A stretch of DNA of 64,000 bases, from assembly GCF_000812025.2 (NCBI RefSeq), contig NZ_JWJE02000002.1, positions 1-64,000 on the forward strand, given 5' to 3'. Position numbers and translations under genes: made by a program. Of this stretch, positions 44,668 through 52,516 are shown piece after piece. The DNA is from Bacillus thermotolerans. Its GTDB lineage: Bacteria; Bacillota; Bacilli; Bacillales; Domibacillaceae. Each line of letters opens with the position of its first letter. The stretch's first letter is position 1. A model generated the notes under the pieces. That model was not told the origin of the DNA, did no database searches, and saw nothing but the letters and a program-made list of their open reading frames with translations.

Positions 44668-46029
44668 TTATTTTATGCCGTTAAAGATCTCAAACATCGT
44701 ATTTACCAAAAAGTGCAAATCCTCCTCTGTGGAGGTTAACGGCGGAGCCACGATAAGCACATTGTTTAAGCCTGGCACCGTGTCGCCATTTCGGCCGATG
44801 ATTAAGCCTTTTTGTTTACACTCGCTAATGATCTTGCCGATTATCTCTTCTGAAAGAGGCTCTTTCGTTGCTTTGTCCTTAACCAGCTCCAGCCCATATA
44901 AGAAACCTTTAGACCGTACCTCGCCAACAAACGGGTGGGCAGCAAGCTCGTTTAGTCTGCTTAATAATGTCTCCCCAAGCCTCGCAACTCGCGGAACGAT
45001 TCCTTCTCTTTCAATGATTTCAATGTTCTTTAATGCAACAGCACAGCTTGCCGGATGGCCGCCGTATGTAGAAACATGGCGCAAGTGATTGTCTGTGCCT
45101 TTTTCTTTGAATTTTTCATAAATCCGGTTGTGGACAGCTGTTGCTCCAAGAGGCAGATAGCCGCTCGTTAGTCCTTTTGCCATCGTTACGATATCCGGCT
45201 GTACACCCTCTGAGTGCATGAATCCGAACATCTTGCCTGTACGTCCGAATCCGGAAACCACTTCATCGACGATAAGAAGCACATCATGTTTCTGACAGAT
45301 GTCAGCTACTCGTTTCAAATATTCATTGGATGGAATAATTACACCGCCACCTGAGATAAATGGTTCCATGATCACAGCGGCAACTGTTTCTGCTCCCTCC
45401 CAGGTGATGACTTGATCAATCATGTCAGCTGCAGCCTGATCGCAGTTCGTTCCTTCTCCGAACGGATTGCGGTAACTGTATGGAGGCGGCACATGCAGAA
45501 AACCCGGGACGCCTGGATCGTATTTCACTCGCCTATTCGCTTGGGCAGTCGCACTTAATGCTCCGAGAGTAGAACCGTGATAAGCCCGATACCTGGAGAT
45601 AAATTTATATTTTCCGGGATTTCCATTCTGCTGATGATACTGTCTCGCAATCTTAAAAGCGGTTTCATTTGCTTCCGAACCACTGTTGGAGAAAAATGTT
45701 CTATACGTGTCTCCTAACAGCTCGCTTATTTTAGCTGACAGTTCAATGGCTGGCTGATGGCTTAATGTTAGAGGAAAATAGGACAGCTTTCTCATTTGTT
45801 CTGCTGCTGCCTCTACAATCTCCTCTTGACCGTGTCCAAGGTTCAAGCACCATAAGCCCGAAACTCCATCGAAGTAGCGTTTCCCTTCCGTGTCGGTAAA
45901 CCAGCCTCCTTTGCCTGAATCAGCAATGGTTGGCTGGCCTCCCTCAACATGACGGCTCATTGCATGCCAAAGGTGATCCTGATCCTTCTGGATAAGCTTT
46001 TGTTTATCCTGGACTTCTAATTTAGTCAT
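44668..46029 (-). CDS. tpa: taurine:pyruvate aminotransferase
   Basis: A class III PLP aminotransferase of 453 residues. It should move the amino group of taurine to pyruvate, giving sulfoacetaldehyde and alanine. The PLP lysine is Lys285 in MAKGLTSGYLPLG; cofactor contacts are in NSGSEANETAFKIAR near 115, the SRYRAYHGSTLGALS loop near 150 and the VDEVVSGFGRTG Asp near 258. The neighbour xsc, which consumes sulfoacetaldehyde, makes taurine the likely donor, but omega-amino acids such as beta-alanine cannot be excluded from sequence. It is the first gene of the tpa-xsc operon. Confidence 0.9.
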   Translation of the reverse strand: MTKLEVQDKQKLIQKDQDHLWHAMSRHVEGGQPTIADSGKGGWFTDTEGKRYFDGVSGLWCLNLGHGQEEIVEAAAEQMRKLSYFPLTLSHQPAIELSAKISELLGDTYRTFFSNSGSEANETAFKIARQYHQQNGNPGKYKFISRYRAYHGSTLGALSATAQANRRVKYDPGVPGFLHVPPPYSYRNPFGEGTNCDQAAADMIDQVITWEGAETVAAVIMEPFISGGGVIIPSNEYLKRVADICQKHDVLLIVDEVVSGFGRTGKMFGFMHSEGVQPDIVTMAKGLTSGYLPLGATAVHNRIYEKFKEKGTDNHLRHVSTYGGHPASCAVALKNIEIIEREGIVPRVARLGETLLSRLNELAAHPFVGEVRSKGFLYGLELVKDKATKEPLSEEIIGKIISECKQKGLIIGRNGDTVPGLNNVLIVAPPLTSTEEDLHFLVNTMFEIFNGIK

Positions 46030-46163
46030 CGAATCTGCCCCCTTTAACTAATGGATTGTCAACCTCTTTATTTCATCCAGCTGCTGTGATCCAACCGTAC
46101 GAGGGGTGATAATGTCGTCATGTTGTCCGTACCAGTTGATTCTGTTTTCTAGTTGTTAATTAA

Positions 46164-46192
46164 ATTAAACCACATGGTTTTAAAATATTCAA
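46164..46192 (-). promoter_or_regulatory. sigma-A-like promoter of tpa-xsc
   Basis: On the minus strand TTGAAT (46192-46187) and TTTAAT (46169-46164) are 17 bases apart. The GntR operator candidate lies within the spacer and over the -10. Confidence 0.6.
46167..46180. promoter_or_regulatory. candidate GntR operator in the tpa promoter
   Basis: AAACCA and TGGTTT, perfect 6-bp half sites, flank two bases (CA). The half-site spacing and location fit a dimeric HutC-type GntR repressor blocking RNA polymerase. The regulator gene ends about 90 bases upstream. Confidence 0.55.
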
Positions 46193-46267
46193 TTAATTCT
46201 GAAAATATTACTTATTGTAATTTCTGTTTTTATCTATTTGCAATTTTAATAGGGCGGCAAAAAGTCA

Positions 46268-46999
46268 TTAGCTGCTTTTCTTGCTTAGCTTAATACGGAA
46301 TGAATACATATCCGCACGGAAAGAAGCAACATAATATTCAATGAGCCGGTCTGCTTGATCAACCAGCTTGCGCTCCGTGTTGAGCACGCTAAATGTTTCT
46401 GATATGCCTAGAAGCCTTGCATCTTCAGGTGCTAAAAAGCCGCTTGTAATTAACTGTTCTGCCTCCTTGAACACGATGCCCAGATCTTTTTCAATCAAAT
46501 CAAAGAGCGTTCCTTCATCAATATCCAGTTCGGCCAGCTTCTCACCGATTTCCATAGGATAATATTGAAGTTCAATCGCCAGCGGGATATCATTCGCGTA
46601 CCTGATTCTCTTAATGAAATAAGCCTCTTTAAGCCCGGTCGCTGCAATAATATCGTTAGGCGGGATAATCGTTCCATGATCAACGAGCTTGGCTCCTGGT
46701 GTCATTCCCATGTTCCGGATTGTTTCCGTCGTGCTCGTTAGAGAACTTAACCAATCCTGGATCGCTCTTGAAGAAATAAAGGTTCCTTTTCCATGTACTT
46801 TTTCAACAATTCCTTCCCTTGCCAAATGAGAAACAGCTTCCCTTACCGTACTTCTGCTTACGTCGTATTCTTCCATCAGCTCCCGTTCACTTGGAATTTT
46901 TGTTTGGTAATATCCTTCTTTAATAAGACCTTCTATTTTATCTCTTAATTGGATATGGAGTGGTATAGGGTTCTTTGGGTTTAACTTTTCCATAAGCAT
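46268..46999 (-). CDS. GntR-family regulator, HutC/UTRA type
   Basis: A 243-residue transcription factor. The winged helix at residues 10-75 contains KIPSERELMEEYDVSRSTVREAVSHL in two pieces, the normal GntR recognition region. A UTRA ligand domain follows (about 95-235). It lies immediately upstream of tpa-xsc on the same strand and so is likely their ligand-responsive repressor; taurine or sulfoacetaldehyde are reasonable ligands but not shown. A second ATG two codons in (46993) fits the AAAGGACGGG site about as well. It begins 19 bases after lysR. Confidence 0.88.
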   Translation of the reverse strand: MLMEKLNPKNPIPLHIQLRDKIEGLIKEGYYQTKIPSERELMEEYDVSRSTVREAVSHLAREGIVEKVHGKGTFISSRAIQDWLSSLTSTTETIRNMGMTPGAKLVDHGTIIPPNDIIAATGLKEAYFIKRIRYANDIPLAIELQYYPMEIGEKLAELDIDEGTLFDLIEKDLGIVFKEAEQLITSGFLAPEDARLLGISETFSVLNTERKLVDQADRLIEYYVASFRADMYSFRIKLSKKSS

Positions 47000-47018
47000 C
47001 CCGTCCTTTCTGTTTTAC

Positions 47019-47915
47019 TTACTGCTTCTGCCGCTGAGGCATGATAAAATCGATTAGCTTCTCGCTCGTCAATTGAAGCGCTCCTTCGAAATACACCATG
47101 TAAAATTGCCTTCCCAGCCGAACACCCTCTACCTTCACTTCCCTCAGCGTGCCGAGCTGTAATTCTTTTTTCACAGCGGACCGCGAAATAATCGATACAC
47201 CTAAATCTGCTTCCACAGCACCCTTGATAGACTCTGTATGTTCAAGCTCTAACGTAGTATTTAACTGATCAGGATTGACACCATTTCTTCGGAGACAGTC
47301 CTCCATTACCTGCCTTGTTCCGGATCCTTTCTCCCTAATAATAAACGGAAGGGAAACAAGTGCTTCTTTAGGCAAATCTCCTTCTTCTACAATCTTTGAG
47401 TGCATTGAAGCCACCAAGATCAATTCATCTTCCTGAAAAGGAAGCTGCTTAATATTCGGGTAAGACAACATTGATTCAATAAACCCTAAGTTCAGTTCGT
47501 GCTTATACAGTTTCTCTATGATCTGTTCCGAGTTGCACATTTTCAAACGAACATCAACAAGAGGATAGGCTTTCTTATATTTCGCAATTAAAAACGGGAG
47601 CACATGCTCACCAATAGTTAGACTGGCTCCAATATTTAAACGGCCGGTCACTTCCCCTTTCAGCGCCTGCAGTTCGTTTTGAATTTCATTCATCAAAAAA
47701 AGCATTTTTCCTGCTTTCTCATATAGAATTTCTCCAGCAGGGGTTAATTCCACCTTTTTTGTTGTGCGTTCAAATAGCTTTGCCTGCAGCACATCTTCTA
47801 AATGCTTCACCTGCAAGCTGACCGACGACTGGGAAATATGCATCTCCTTCGCTGTCTGAGAAAAGTTTTTATTATTCGCTACCGCATAGAATAGCCGCAG
47901 ATGTTCTAGGTTCAA
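47019..47915 (-). CDS. LysR-family regulator (YeiE/CysL-like)
   Basis: A 298-residue LysR protein with the N-terminal helix-turn-helix (FSQTAKEMHISQSSVSLQVKHLE near 18-40, broken here by usual positions) and a periplasmic-binding-like effector domain from about 90. Its neighbour is a YeiH transporter, the same pairing as yeiE-yeiH in enterobacteria, where YeiE senses sulfite. Control of yeiH or of cysteine/sulfite genes is therefore likely. The start is TTG at 47913-47915 after GAAGGGGGAAACATA. Ligand and targets are inference. Confidence 0.85.
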   Translation of the reverse strand: MNLEHLRLFYAVANNKNFSQTAKEMHISQSSVSLQVKHLEDVLQAKLFERTTKKVELTPAGEILYEKAGKMLFLMNEIQNELQALKGEVTGRLNIGASLTIGEHVLPFLIAKYKKAYPLVDVRLKMCNSEQIIEKLYKHELNLGFIESMLSYPNIKQLPFQEDELILVASMHSKIVEEGDLPKEALVSLPFIIREKGSGTRQVMEDCLRRNGVNPDQLNTTLELEHTESIKGAVEADLGVSIISRSAVKKELQLGTLREVKVEGVRLGRQFYMVYFEGALQLTSEKLIDFIMPQRQKQ

Positions 47916-48012
47916 TATGTTTCCCCCTTCACTCCTTTTCCTAATTATAGTCTATGCGTCATAGATTGTTAATCTTCAACTTACTTTTAATAAGATAATA
48001 GAAGAAACCGTG

Positions 48013-49059
48013 CTATAAAAGGCGGAAAATCAGCAAGATGAGCGGAGAAAGCGCCAATAGTCCAGCAAAACCGATCACGGCCACAGCTACAGGCTTAATG
48101 CCCTCTTTGGAAAAGTCTCTATAGTTGACGTTTAACCCGAGCCCAGCCATTCCCATTGCCAGCAAATACGTGCTTAACAATAATAAAACAGCAATTACCT
48201 GCTCCGGAATAGGTGCTAATGTATTCACGAAACTGGCGAGCAAAAAGCCGAAAATAAACCAAGGGATTGGTAAGCTTTTTAACCCTTTTTCGGCTAACTC
48301 CTTTCTATTCACAAGCATGCTGATTAGTAAAGCAACAGGAATTAATAATAGAACCCTGCCAAGCTTAACGAGAACAGCTGACTCACTGCTTTCTGCTCCC
48401 CCTGGCACAGCTGCTGCGACCACATGTGCCAGCTCATGAAGGGTAGCTCCCGTCAATATACCGTATTCATGCTTTGTAATAGGAAGGTGCGGAAAGAGAA
48501 AAATGTACATTAGAGCACCGACCGTCCCGAGTATCGCAATACAAGAAACAGCAATTGCTGTATATTCCTGCTTTCCCCTCATAATAGGTGCAACGGCCAA
48601 AATAGCTGCTGCTCCACAGATCGCTGTACCGGCGGCTATTAAAACGGTTAAATACTTATTTAGCCTAAACACTTTTCCCAGCAGCAGAATAAAGCTCATA
48701 GTAAAAGCAATAACAAGAGCATCTGTCAGCAGCACAGCATATCCCGCAGCGGCAATATCCAGCAAGTTCAGCCGAAAGCCCAATAAGATAATCCCCGCCC
48801 GCAATAATACCTTGCTGCTGAATTGAATACCGGGTTGATAATCCAGCTTCACTCCGGCCGTGTTTTTCCAAACCATGCCTATCAAAATTGATAAGATCAT
48901 AATTCCCATGATCTCGAAGAAAGGCAGCCTGGCAATCAATCCAGCAACAGCTGCAATCATTAATGTGAAGGCAATCCCTTTGGCAATTCCCCTCTCCTTT
49001 CCTTCCCGCTTCGGCACCTGCCTTCTTTCCGATTGTACCCGCATGCTTGGCGCTTCCAT
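48013..49059 (-). CDS. YeiH-family putative sulfate/sulfite exporter
   Basis: A 348-residue membrane protein with about ten helices of the YeiH/PSE family. Marks are FFEIMGIMILSILIGM near residue 45, LLRAGIILLGFRL near 80, AGTAICGAAAILAVAPIM near 130 and GATLHELAHVVAAA near 205. Members are predicted exporters of sulfate, sulfite or related anions; biochemical proof is scarce. Next to tpa-xsc, disposal of sulfite from Xsc is the natural role. The ATG at 49057-49059 follows GGAGGTGAGCAG; the frame runs 31 codons farther without support. Confidence 0.82.
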   Translation of the reverse strand: MEAPSMRVQSERRQVPKREGKERGIAKGIAFTLMIAAVAGLIARLPFFEIMGIMILSILIGMVWKNTAGVKLDYQPGIQFSSKVLLRAGIILLGFRLNLLDIAAAGYAVLLTDALVIAFTMSFILLLGKVFRLNKYLTVLIAAGTAICGAAAILAVAPIMRGKQEYTAIAVSCIAILGTVGALMYIFLFPHLPITKHEYGILTGATLHELAHVVAAAVPGGAESSESAVLVKLGRVLLLIPVALLISMLVNRKELAEKGLKSLPIPWFIFGFLLASFVNTLAPIPEQVIAVLLLLSTYLLAMGMAGLGLNVNYRDFSKEGIKPVAVAVIGFAGLLALSPLILLIFRLL

Positions 49060-49178
49060 TCTGCTCACCTCCGTCTTAGTTATATTAAACGTATCACAGT
49101 TTTGGACACTTGCTATTTTGATTACGTGATAAGTGTTATTGCATTCTCTCATGGCAAAGAAGGAGACAATAAAAAAGC

Positions 49179-49212
49179 ATAAAAAAACGACCCTGCTGTT
49201 TAGGTCGTTTAT
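49179..49212 (-). terminator. intrinsic terminator after the second nuclease gene
   Basis: On the minus strand AAACGACC pairs with GGTCGTTT around ten bases, then a run of T residues. It separates the nuclease operon from yeiH. Confidence 0.8.
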
Positions 49213-49280
49213 ATCGTTCTTGCCCTCTTCACTTCGGAGTGCGCAGACAAGGTCTATTCTCTTTTCCGTTAAGCTGGCGG

Positions 49281-50018
49281 CTACCTTTTAGCTGCCCGAA
49301 AGCCCGCTCTTTCTGCTTCTTCCCGAGTACAAAATATCTGCTCCGGCTTCGTTTGCTCATAGGACTGGCCTCCGGGTACATGATAAATCTTTTCTCCCGA
49401 GCTTGAAATGTTTCCTTTAATTTGACAGTCACTTTCCCTGGCTGCCGGACGCTTCTCTGCGGCTTCACTGTTATATCCTCGATCTGTTACATAATTCTCT
49501 ATCGACCAGATACCGTTTCCCTCCTGCTGAGCCTTTTGCTGCACCGCTGTGAAGCGGTCGACATATTTTGTATTCGGCGGAAAAACCGCCATGCGGGCCA
49601 GCCCTTTGTTGATCAGCTTCTCATTCACCAGTTCATCTTGCAGCCATACATATGCTAAAAGACGGCCATATTGATCCCGTTCCTGTACGTCTAATTCTAA
49701 TAATACTTCCTTATTACTTAGCTTCTCTTTCGTATAAGCAGCGGCCTCCTGTCCAAACGGCTGGACCCCCAGCCGCGGATGCTTCGTCTCTGGTGTATCC
49801 ACCAGTGTCATACGAACTCTCTCTTCTTCTCCATTTGAAAGCTTTACATCAAATGTATCTCCGTCTACTACATAAGTAACGGTTCCTGTAACTGTCTGCT
49901 CCTCCTGCATCACTGTATGCGATAAACGGCTTGCTGAATCCTCTGCTGTCTCACTTAACGTACAGCCGCTCATTAAAGAGAAAGCAGCAATGGCGATAAA
50001 TATCCAGTTTCGTTTCAT
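49281..50018 (-). CDS. thermonuclease-family lipoprotein with sunset-type C terminus
   Basis: A 245-residue secreted nuclease. The lipobox LMSGC puts the lipid on Cys19. The nuclease domain spans about 40-180 with VDGDTFDV, RMTLVDTPETKHPRLGV (catalytic Arg and Glu) and ERDQYGRLLAY (second Arg). The last 50 residues (DCQIKGNISSSGEKIYHV and FCTREEAERAGFR) match the sunset module found at the C terminus of such nucleases. It is paralogous to 1191-2063, sharing TPETKHP, GVQPFG, PPNTKY and GIWSIENYVT. It follows the transglycosylase gene by 14 bases and is probably co-transcribed. Confidence 0.87.
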   Translation of the reverse strand: MKRNWIFIAIAAFSLMSGCTLSETAEDSASRLSHTVMQEEQTVTGTVTYVVDGDTFDVKLSNGEEERVRMTLVDTPETKHPRLGVQPFGQEAAAYTKEKLSNKEVLLELDVQERDQYGRLLAYVWLQDELVNEKLINKGLARMAVFPPNTKYVDRFTAVQQKAQQEGNGIWSIENYVTDRGYNSEAAEKRPAARESDCQIKGNISSSGEKIYHVPGGQSYEQTKPEQIFCTREEAERAGFRAAKR

Positions 50019-50032
50019 ATGTATATACCTCT

Positions 50033-50617
50033 TTATTCCCTCGATGTATATTCCTCATAGTACTGAAGCACATCTTCCACGTATTCCCTGCTGTGATTAT
50101 AGGCATAAACCGCCGTTTCCAGGTCTCCATCCGCTGCGCCATTTTCTCTTAAATACGAGGCAGCGCTAAACACAGCGTCCTCAATATCGTAAGGATCTGC
50201 CTTTCCGTCGCCGTTTGCATCAATTCCATATCCGCCGTATTTTCGGATTACATTCGGATCAGTCTTCTCCTCCTCCGGGATATCTCCTTTCCCTAAGCCG
50301 CTGCAAGTCGGATGACTCCAACCTACAAAGGTACAGGGCATAAACTGGAGATGCCCCTCCGCCCCCACAGGGGAAACCATAGGATCCATTGTTGAAAACT
50401 TCGTCTCCACTCTATGGTGCGCCGCCAATAACTCCCAAGGCACACCATACTCTCTTTCAGCTGCCTGATAAATAGGTATGTACTCTCTTGGCACTGGTAA
50501 CCCGAACATATGATTCTCCATCTGCTTCGCTTGATTATAGACCATCAGCAGGACTGCCGCTATAAATAAAAGAAACGCCGCCTTCTTTACTGATCGTTTA
50601 AATTTTCTTCTTGCCAT
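50033..50617 (-). CDS. lytic transglycosylase-like protein
   Basis: A 194-residue protein with an N-terminal membrane anchor (AAFLLFIAAVLLMVYN, about 12-27) and an extracellular lysozyme-fold domain. The likely catalytic Glu is in AHHRVETKF near residue 70, with GAEGHLQFMPCTFVGW (glycan-binding) and DANGDGKADPYDIEDAVFS (a calcium-loop-like stretch, split in function) following and AVYAYNHSREYVEDV at the end. It should cut the glycan strand of peptidoglycan near the membrane. The ATG at 50615-50617 follows AAGGAGAACATC. It leads the operon with the second nuclease. Confidence 0.82.
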   Translation of the reverse strand: MARRKFKRSVKKAAFLLFIAAVLLMVYNQAKQMENHMFGLPVPREYIPIYQAAEREYGVPWELLAAHHRVETKFSTMDPMVSPVGAEGHLQFMPCTFVGWSHPTCSGLGKGDIPEEEKTDPNVIRKYGGYGIDANGDGKADPYDIEDAVFSAASYLRENGAADGDLETAVYAYNHSREYVEDVLQYYEEYTSRE

Positions 50618-50695
50618 GATGTTCTCCTTCAATGGAAAGTCAATTTTCATCTATATTAGAAAACTAACGCAAAAACTTCAAGTGACAAATATCCC

Positions 50696-50730
50696 AAACA
50701 AAAAACCGCCTTGCTTCGCAAGACGGTTAA
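50696..50730 (-). terminator. intrinsic terminator after the BCCT gene
   Basis: On the minus strand AACCGTCTTGC pairs with GCAAGGCGGTT (one G-T pair, 3-base loop) and runs into T residues. Confidence 0.88.
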
Positions 50731-50758
50731 ACCAATAAACCTTATCCGCTTCGTACGG

Positions 50759-52270
50759 TTACTTTTTTCCTCGAGGACGTAACGCCTTTAGCATCTCTCT
50801 TCTTTCTGCGCTAAATGAGCGGTAAAGCGACACCATCATCAGGATCATAATGACTGAAAACGGCAAGGCAGCAATGATCAATGCATTCTGCAATGCCTGC
50901 AGTCCTCCGCTATATAAGAGAATGACCGCGATAAGCGACTGGGCAATCCCCCACGTCAGCTTCACTTTAATCGGAGGTGTGAGTGAGCCGTGTGTTGTCT
51001 GCATGCCAAGCACGAAGGTCGCTGAGTCCGCTGATGTAATGAAAAATGTGCTGACTAACAAAACGGCAATGATTGATAAAATAGAGGACCACGGAAGCTC
51101 ATTAAAGACAGCAAATAATACTTCCTCTGTCGCATTTTGAGTTAAGTCCACTACTCCCGCCATTTGCATATCCATCGCTGTTCCGCCAAACACAGCAAAC
51201 CACAAAAAGCTGACGATAGCCGGGGCGAGCAGCGTACCGATAAGAAACTCCCGTACAGATCGTCCTCTTGATACCCGGGCGATAAAGATCCCGACAAATG
51301 GCGACCAGGAAATCCACCAAGCCCAGTAGAAGATCGTCCAGCCGTTAATCCATGTCCGGCTGTCCTCATCCAACGGTGCGATTCGGAAGCTCATTCTTAC
51401 TATGTTTTGAACGTAAGTCCCGAGCGTATCGGTGAACAGGTTTAGGATAAATAGAGTCGGCCCCACTATTATCACTAAGACAAAAAGAGCTACCGCTAAC
51501 ACCATGTTTGTGTTGCTCAAGATTCGAATTCCTTTTCCAAGTCCGCTCATAGCTGAAATTATGAACAAAACGGTTACAATGGCGATGATAATAAGCTGTG
51601 TCATGAAGTCAATCCGAATACCGAATAAATAGGAGAGTCCCCCATTAATTTGAGCAGCACCAAAACCAAGCGTTGTGGCCACCCCAACTACTGTTGCAAA
51701 AACAGCCATGACATCAATTGCTGTTCCAAGCGGCCCTCTAGCCTTTTCCCCAAGTACAGGCGTCAATGTAGCACTGACAAGCCCTGGCTCACCTTTTCTA
51801 AACTGGTAATAAGCAAGAGACAAGGCGACAACGGCGTAAATGGCCCACGCGTGCACTCCCCAGTGAAAGAATGTGTAACGCATCGAATCCTTTAATGCTT
51901 CGTCCGTCCCCGGTTCTGCCAATGGAGGATCGCTGGCGAAATGACTTAACGGCTCCGCCGCCCCCCAGAATACTAAACCAATTCCCATACCTGCACTAAA
52001 CAGCATTGCAAACCAGGATAGTGTGGAATATTCCGGTTTCTCACCTGGTTTTCCTAATGTCACCCTTCCTACGGGACTAAATATCATAAATACGCAAAAT
52101 AAAACAATAACAGATACTATAATTAAATAATACCACCCAAAAGCGGATGTAATGAAAGCCTGCACATTCGCTGTCATCTCTTCGAATGTAGCTGGAGCAG
52201 CTACCCCGAAAATAACACAAGCCAACACGAGCGCAAGTGTAATCCAAAATACATTTGAAATGTTCTTCAC
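50759..52270 (-). CDS. BCCT-family betaine/carnitine/choline-type transporter
   Basis: A 503-residue symporter with 12 predicted helices. It carries the glycine motif GMGIG near residue 95 ([15 protein letters not shown]) that indicates sodium coupling as in BetP and OpuD, and the BCCT signature region [24 protein letters not shown] near 320-345 given here in two parts. Substrate aromatic-box residues are present in this region. The start is GTG at 52268-52270 after AAAGGAGAATACT. Osmolyte uptake is the default role; proximity to tpa-xsc raises taurine as a possibility. A 9-bp inverted repeat lies 58 bases upstream. Confidence 0.9.
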   Translation of the reverse strand: MKNISNVFWITLALVLACVIFGVAAPATFEEMTANVQAFITSAFGWYYLIIVSVIVLFCVFMIFSPVGRVTLGKPGEKPEYSTLSWFAMLFSAGMGIGLVFWGAAEPLSHFASDPPLAEPGTDEALKDSMRYTFFHWGVHAWAIYAVVALSLAYYQFRKGEPGLVSATLTPVLGEKARGPLGTAIDVMAVFATVVGVATTLGFGAAQINGGLSYLFGIRIDFMTQLIIIAIVTVLFIISAMSGLGKGIRILSNTNMVLAVALFVLVIIVGPTLFILNLFTDTLGTYVQNIVRMSFRIAPLDEDSRTWINGWTIFYWAWWISWSPFVGIFIARVSRGRSVREFLIGTLLAPAIVSFLWFAVFGGTAMDMQMAGVVDLTQNATEEVLFAVFNELPWSSILSIIAVLLVSTFFITSADSATFVLGMQTTHGSLTPPIKVKLTWGIAQSLIAVILLYSGGLQALQNALIIAALPFSVIMILMMVSLYRSFSAERREMLKALRPRGKK

Positions 52271-52328
52271 AGTATTCTCCTTTCTTTGCCAGATAGACTG
52301 ATTAATGCACTTGGGAACGGGAAAGTAT

Positions 52329-52360
52329 GTTGTCGAAGCAGATCGATTTTATTCGACAAC
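52329..52360. promoter_or_regulatory. inverted repeat upstream of the BCCT gene
   Basis: GTTGTCGAA and TTCGACAAC flank 14 bases, with no T tract. The position, 58-90 bases before the start codon, fits an operator for a dimeric regulator, for example one that responds to osmolytes. Confidence 0.45.
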
Positions 52361-52460
52361 GATTAACACCTTAACAAATAAAGTCTTATTTATCAAGCAA
52401 GATGATAATCATATAATGTATAACTTCCCCTTATTCCCGCTTTTCATGCCAGTGTTCGCA

Positions 52461-52497
52461 TAAAAAGAGCCTCTTATCCGCCGTTCGGCTAAGAGGC
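52461..52497 (-). terminator. intrinsic terminator after the coiled-coil gene
   Basis: On the minus strand GCCTCTTAGCCG pairs with CGGATAAGAGGC (one mismatch, 5-base loop) followed by TCTTTTTAT. Confidence 0.85.
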
Positions 52498-52516
52498 CGT
52501 TGTTGATCCGTGATTT

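Noticed and set aside
44477-45088. Plus-strand open frame of 203 codons spanning the xsc-tpa junction
   Set aside because: It is a shadow of two well-supported genes on the other strand and has a serine/proline-rich antisense composition.
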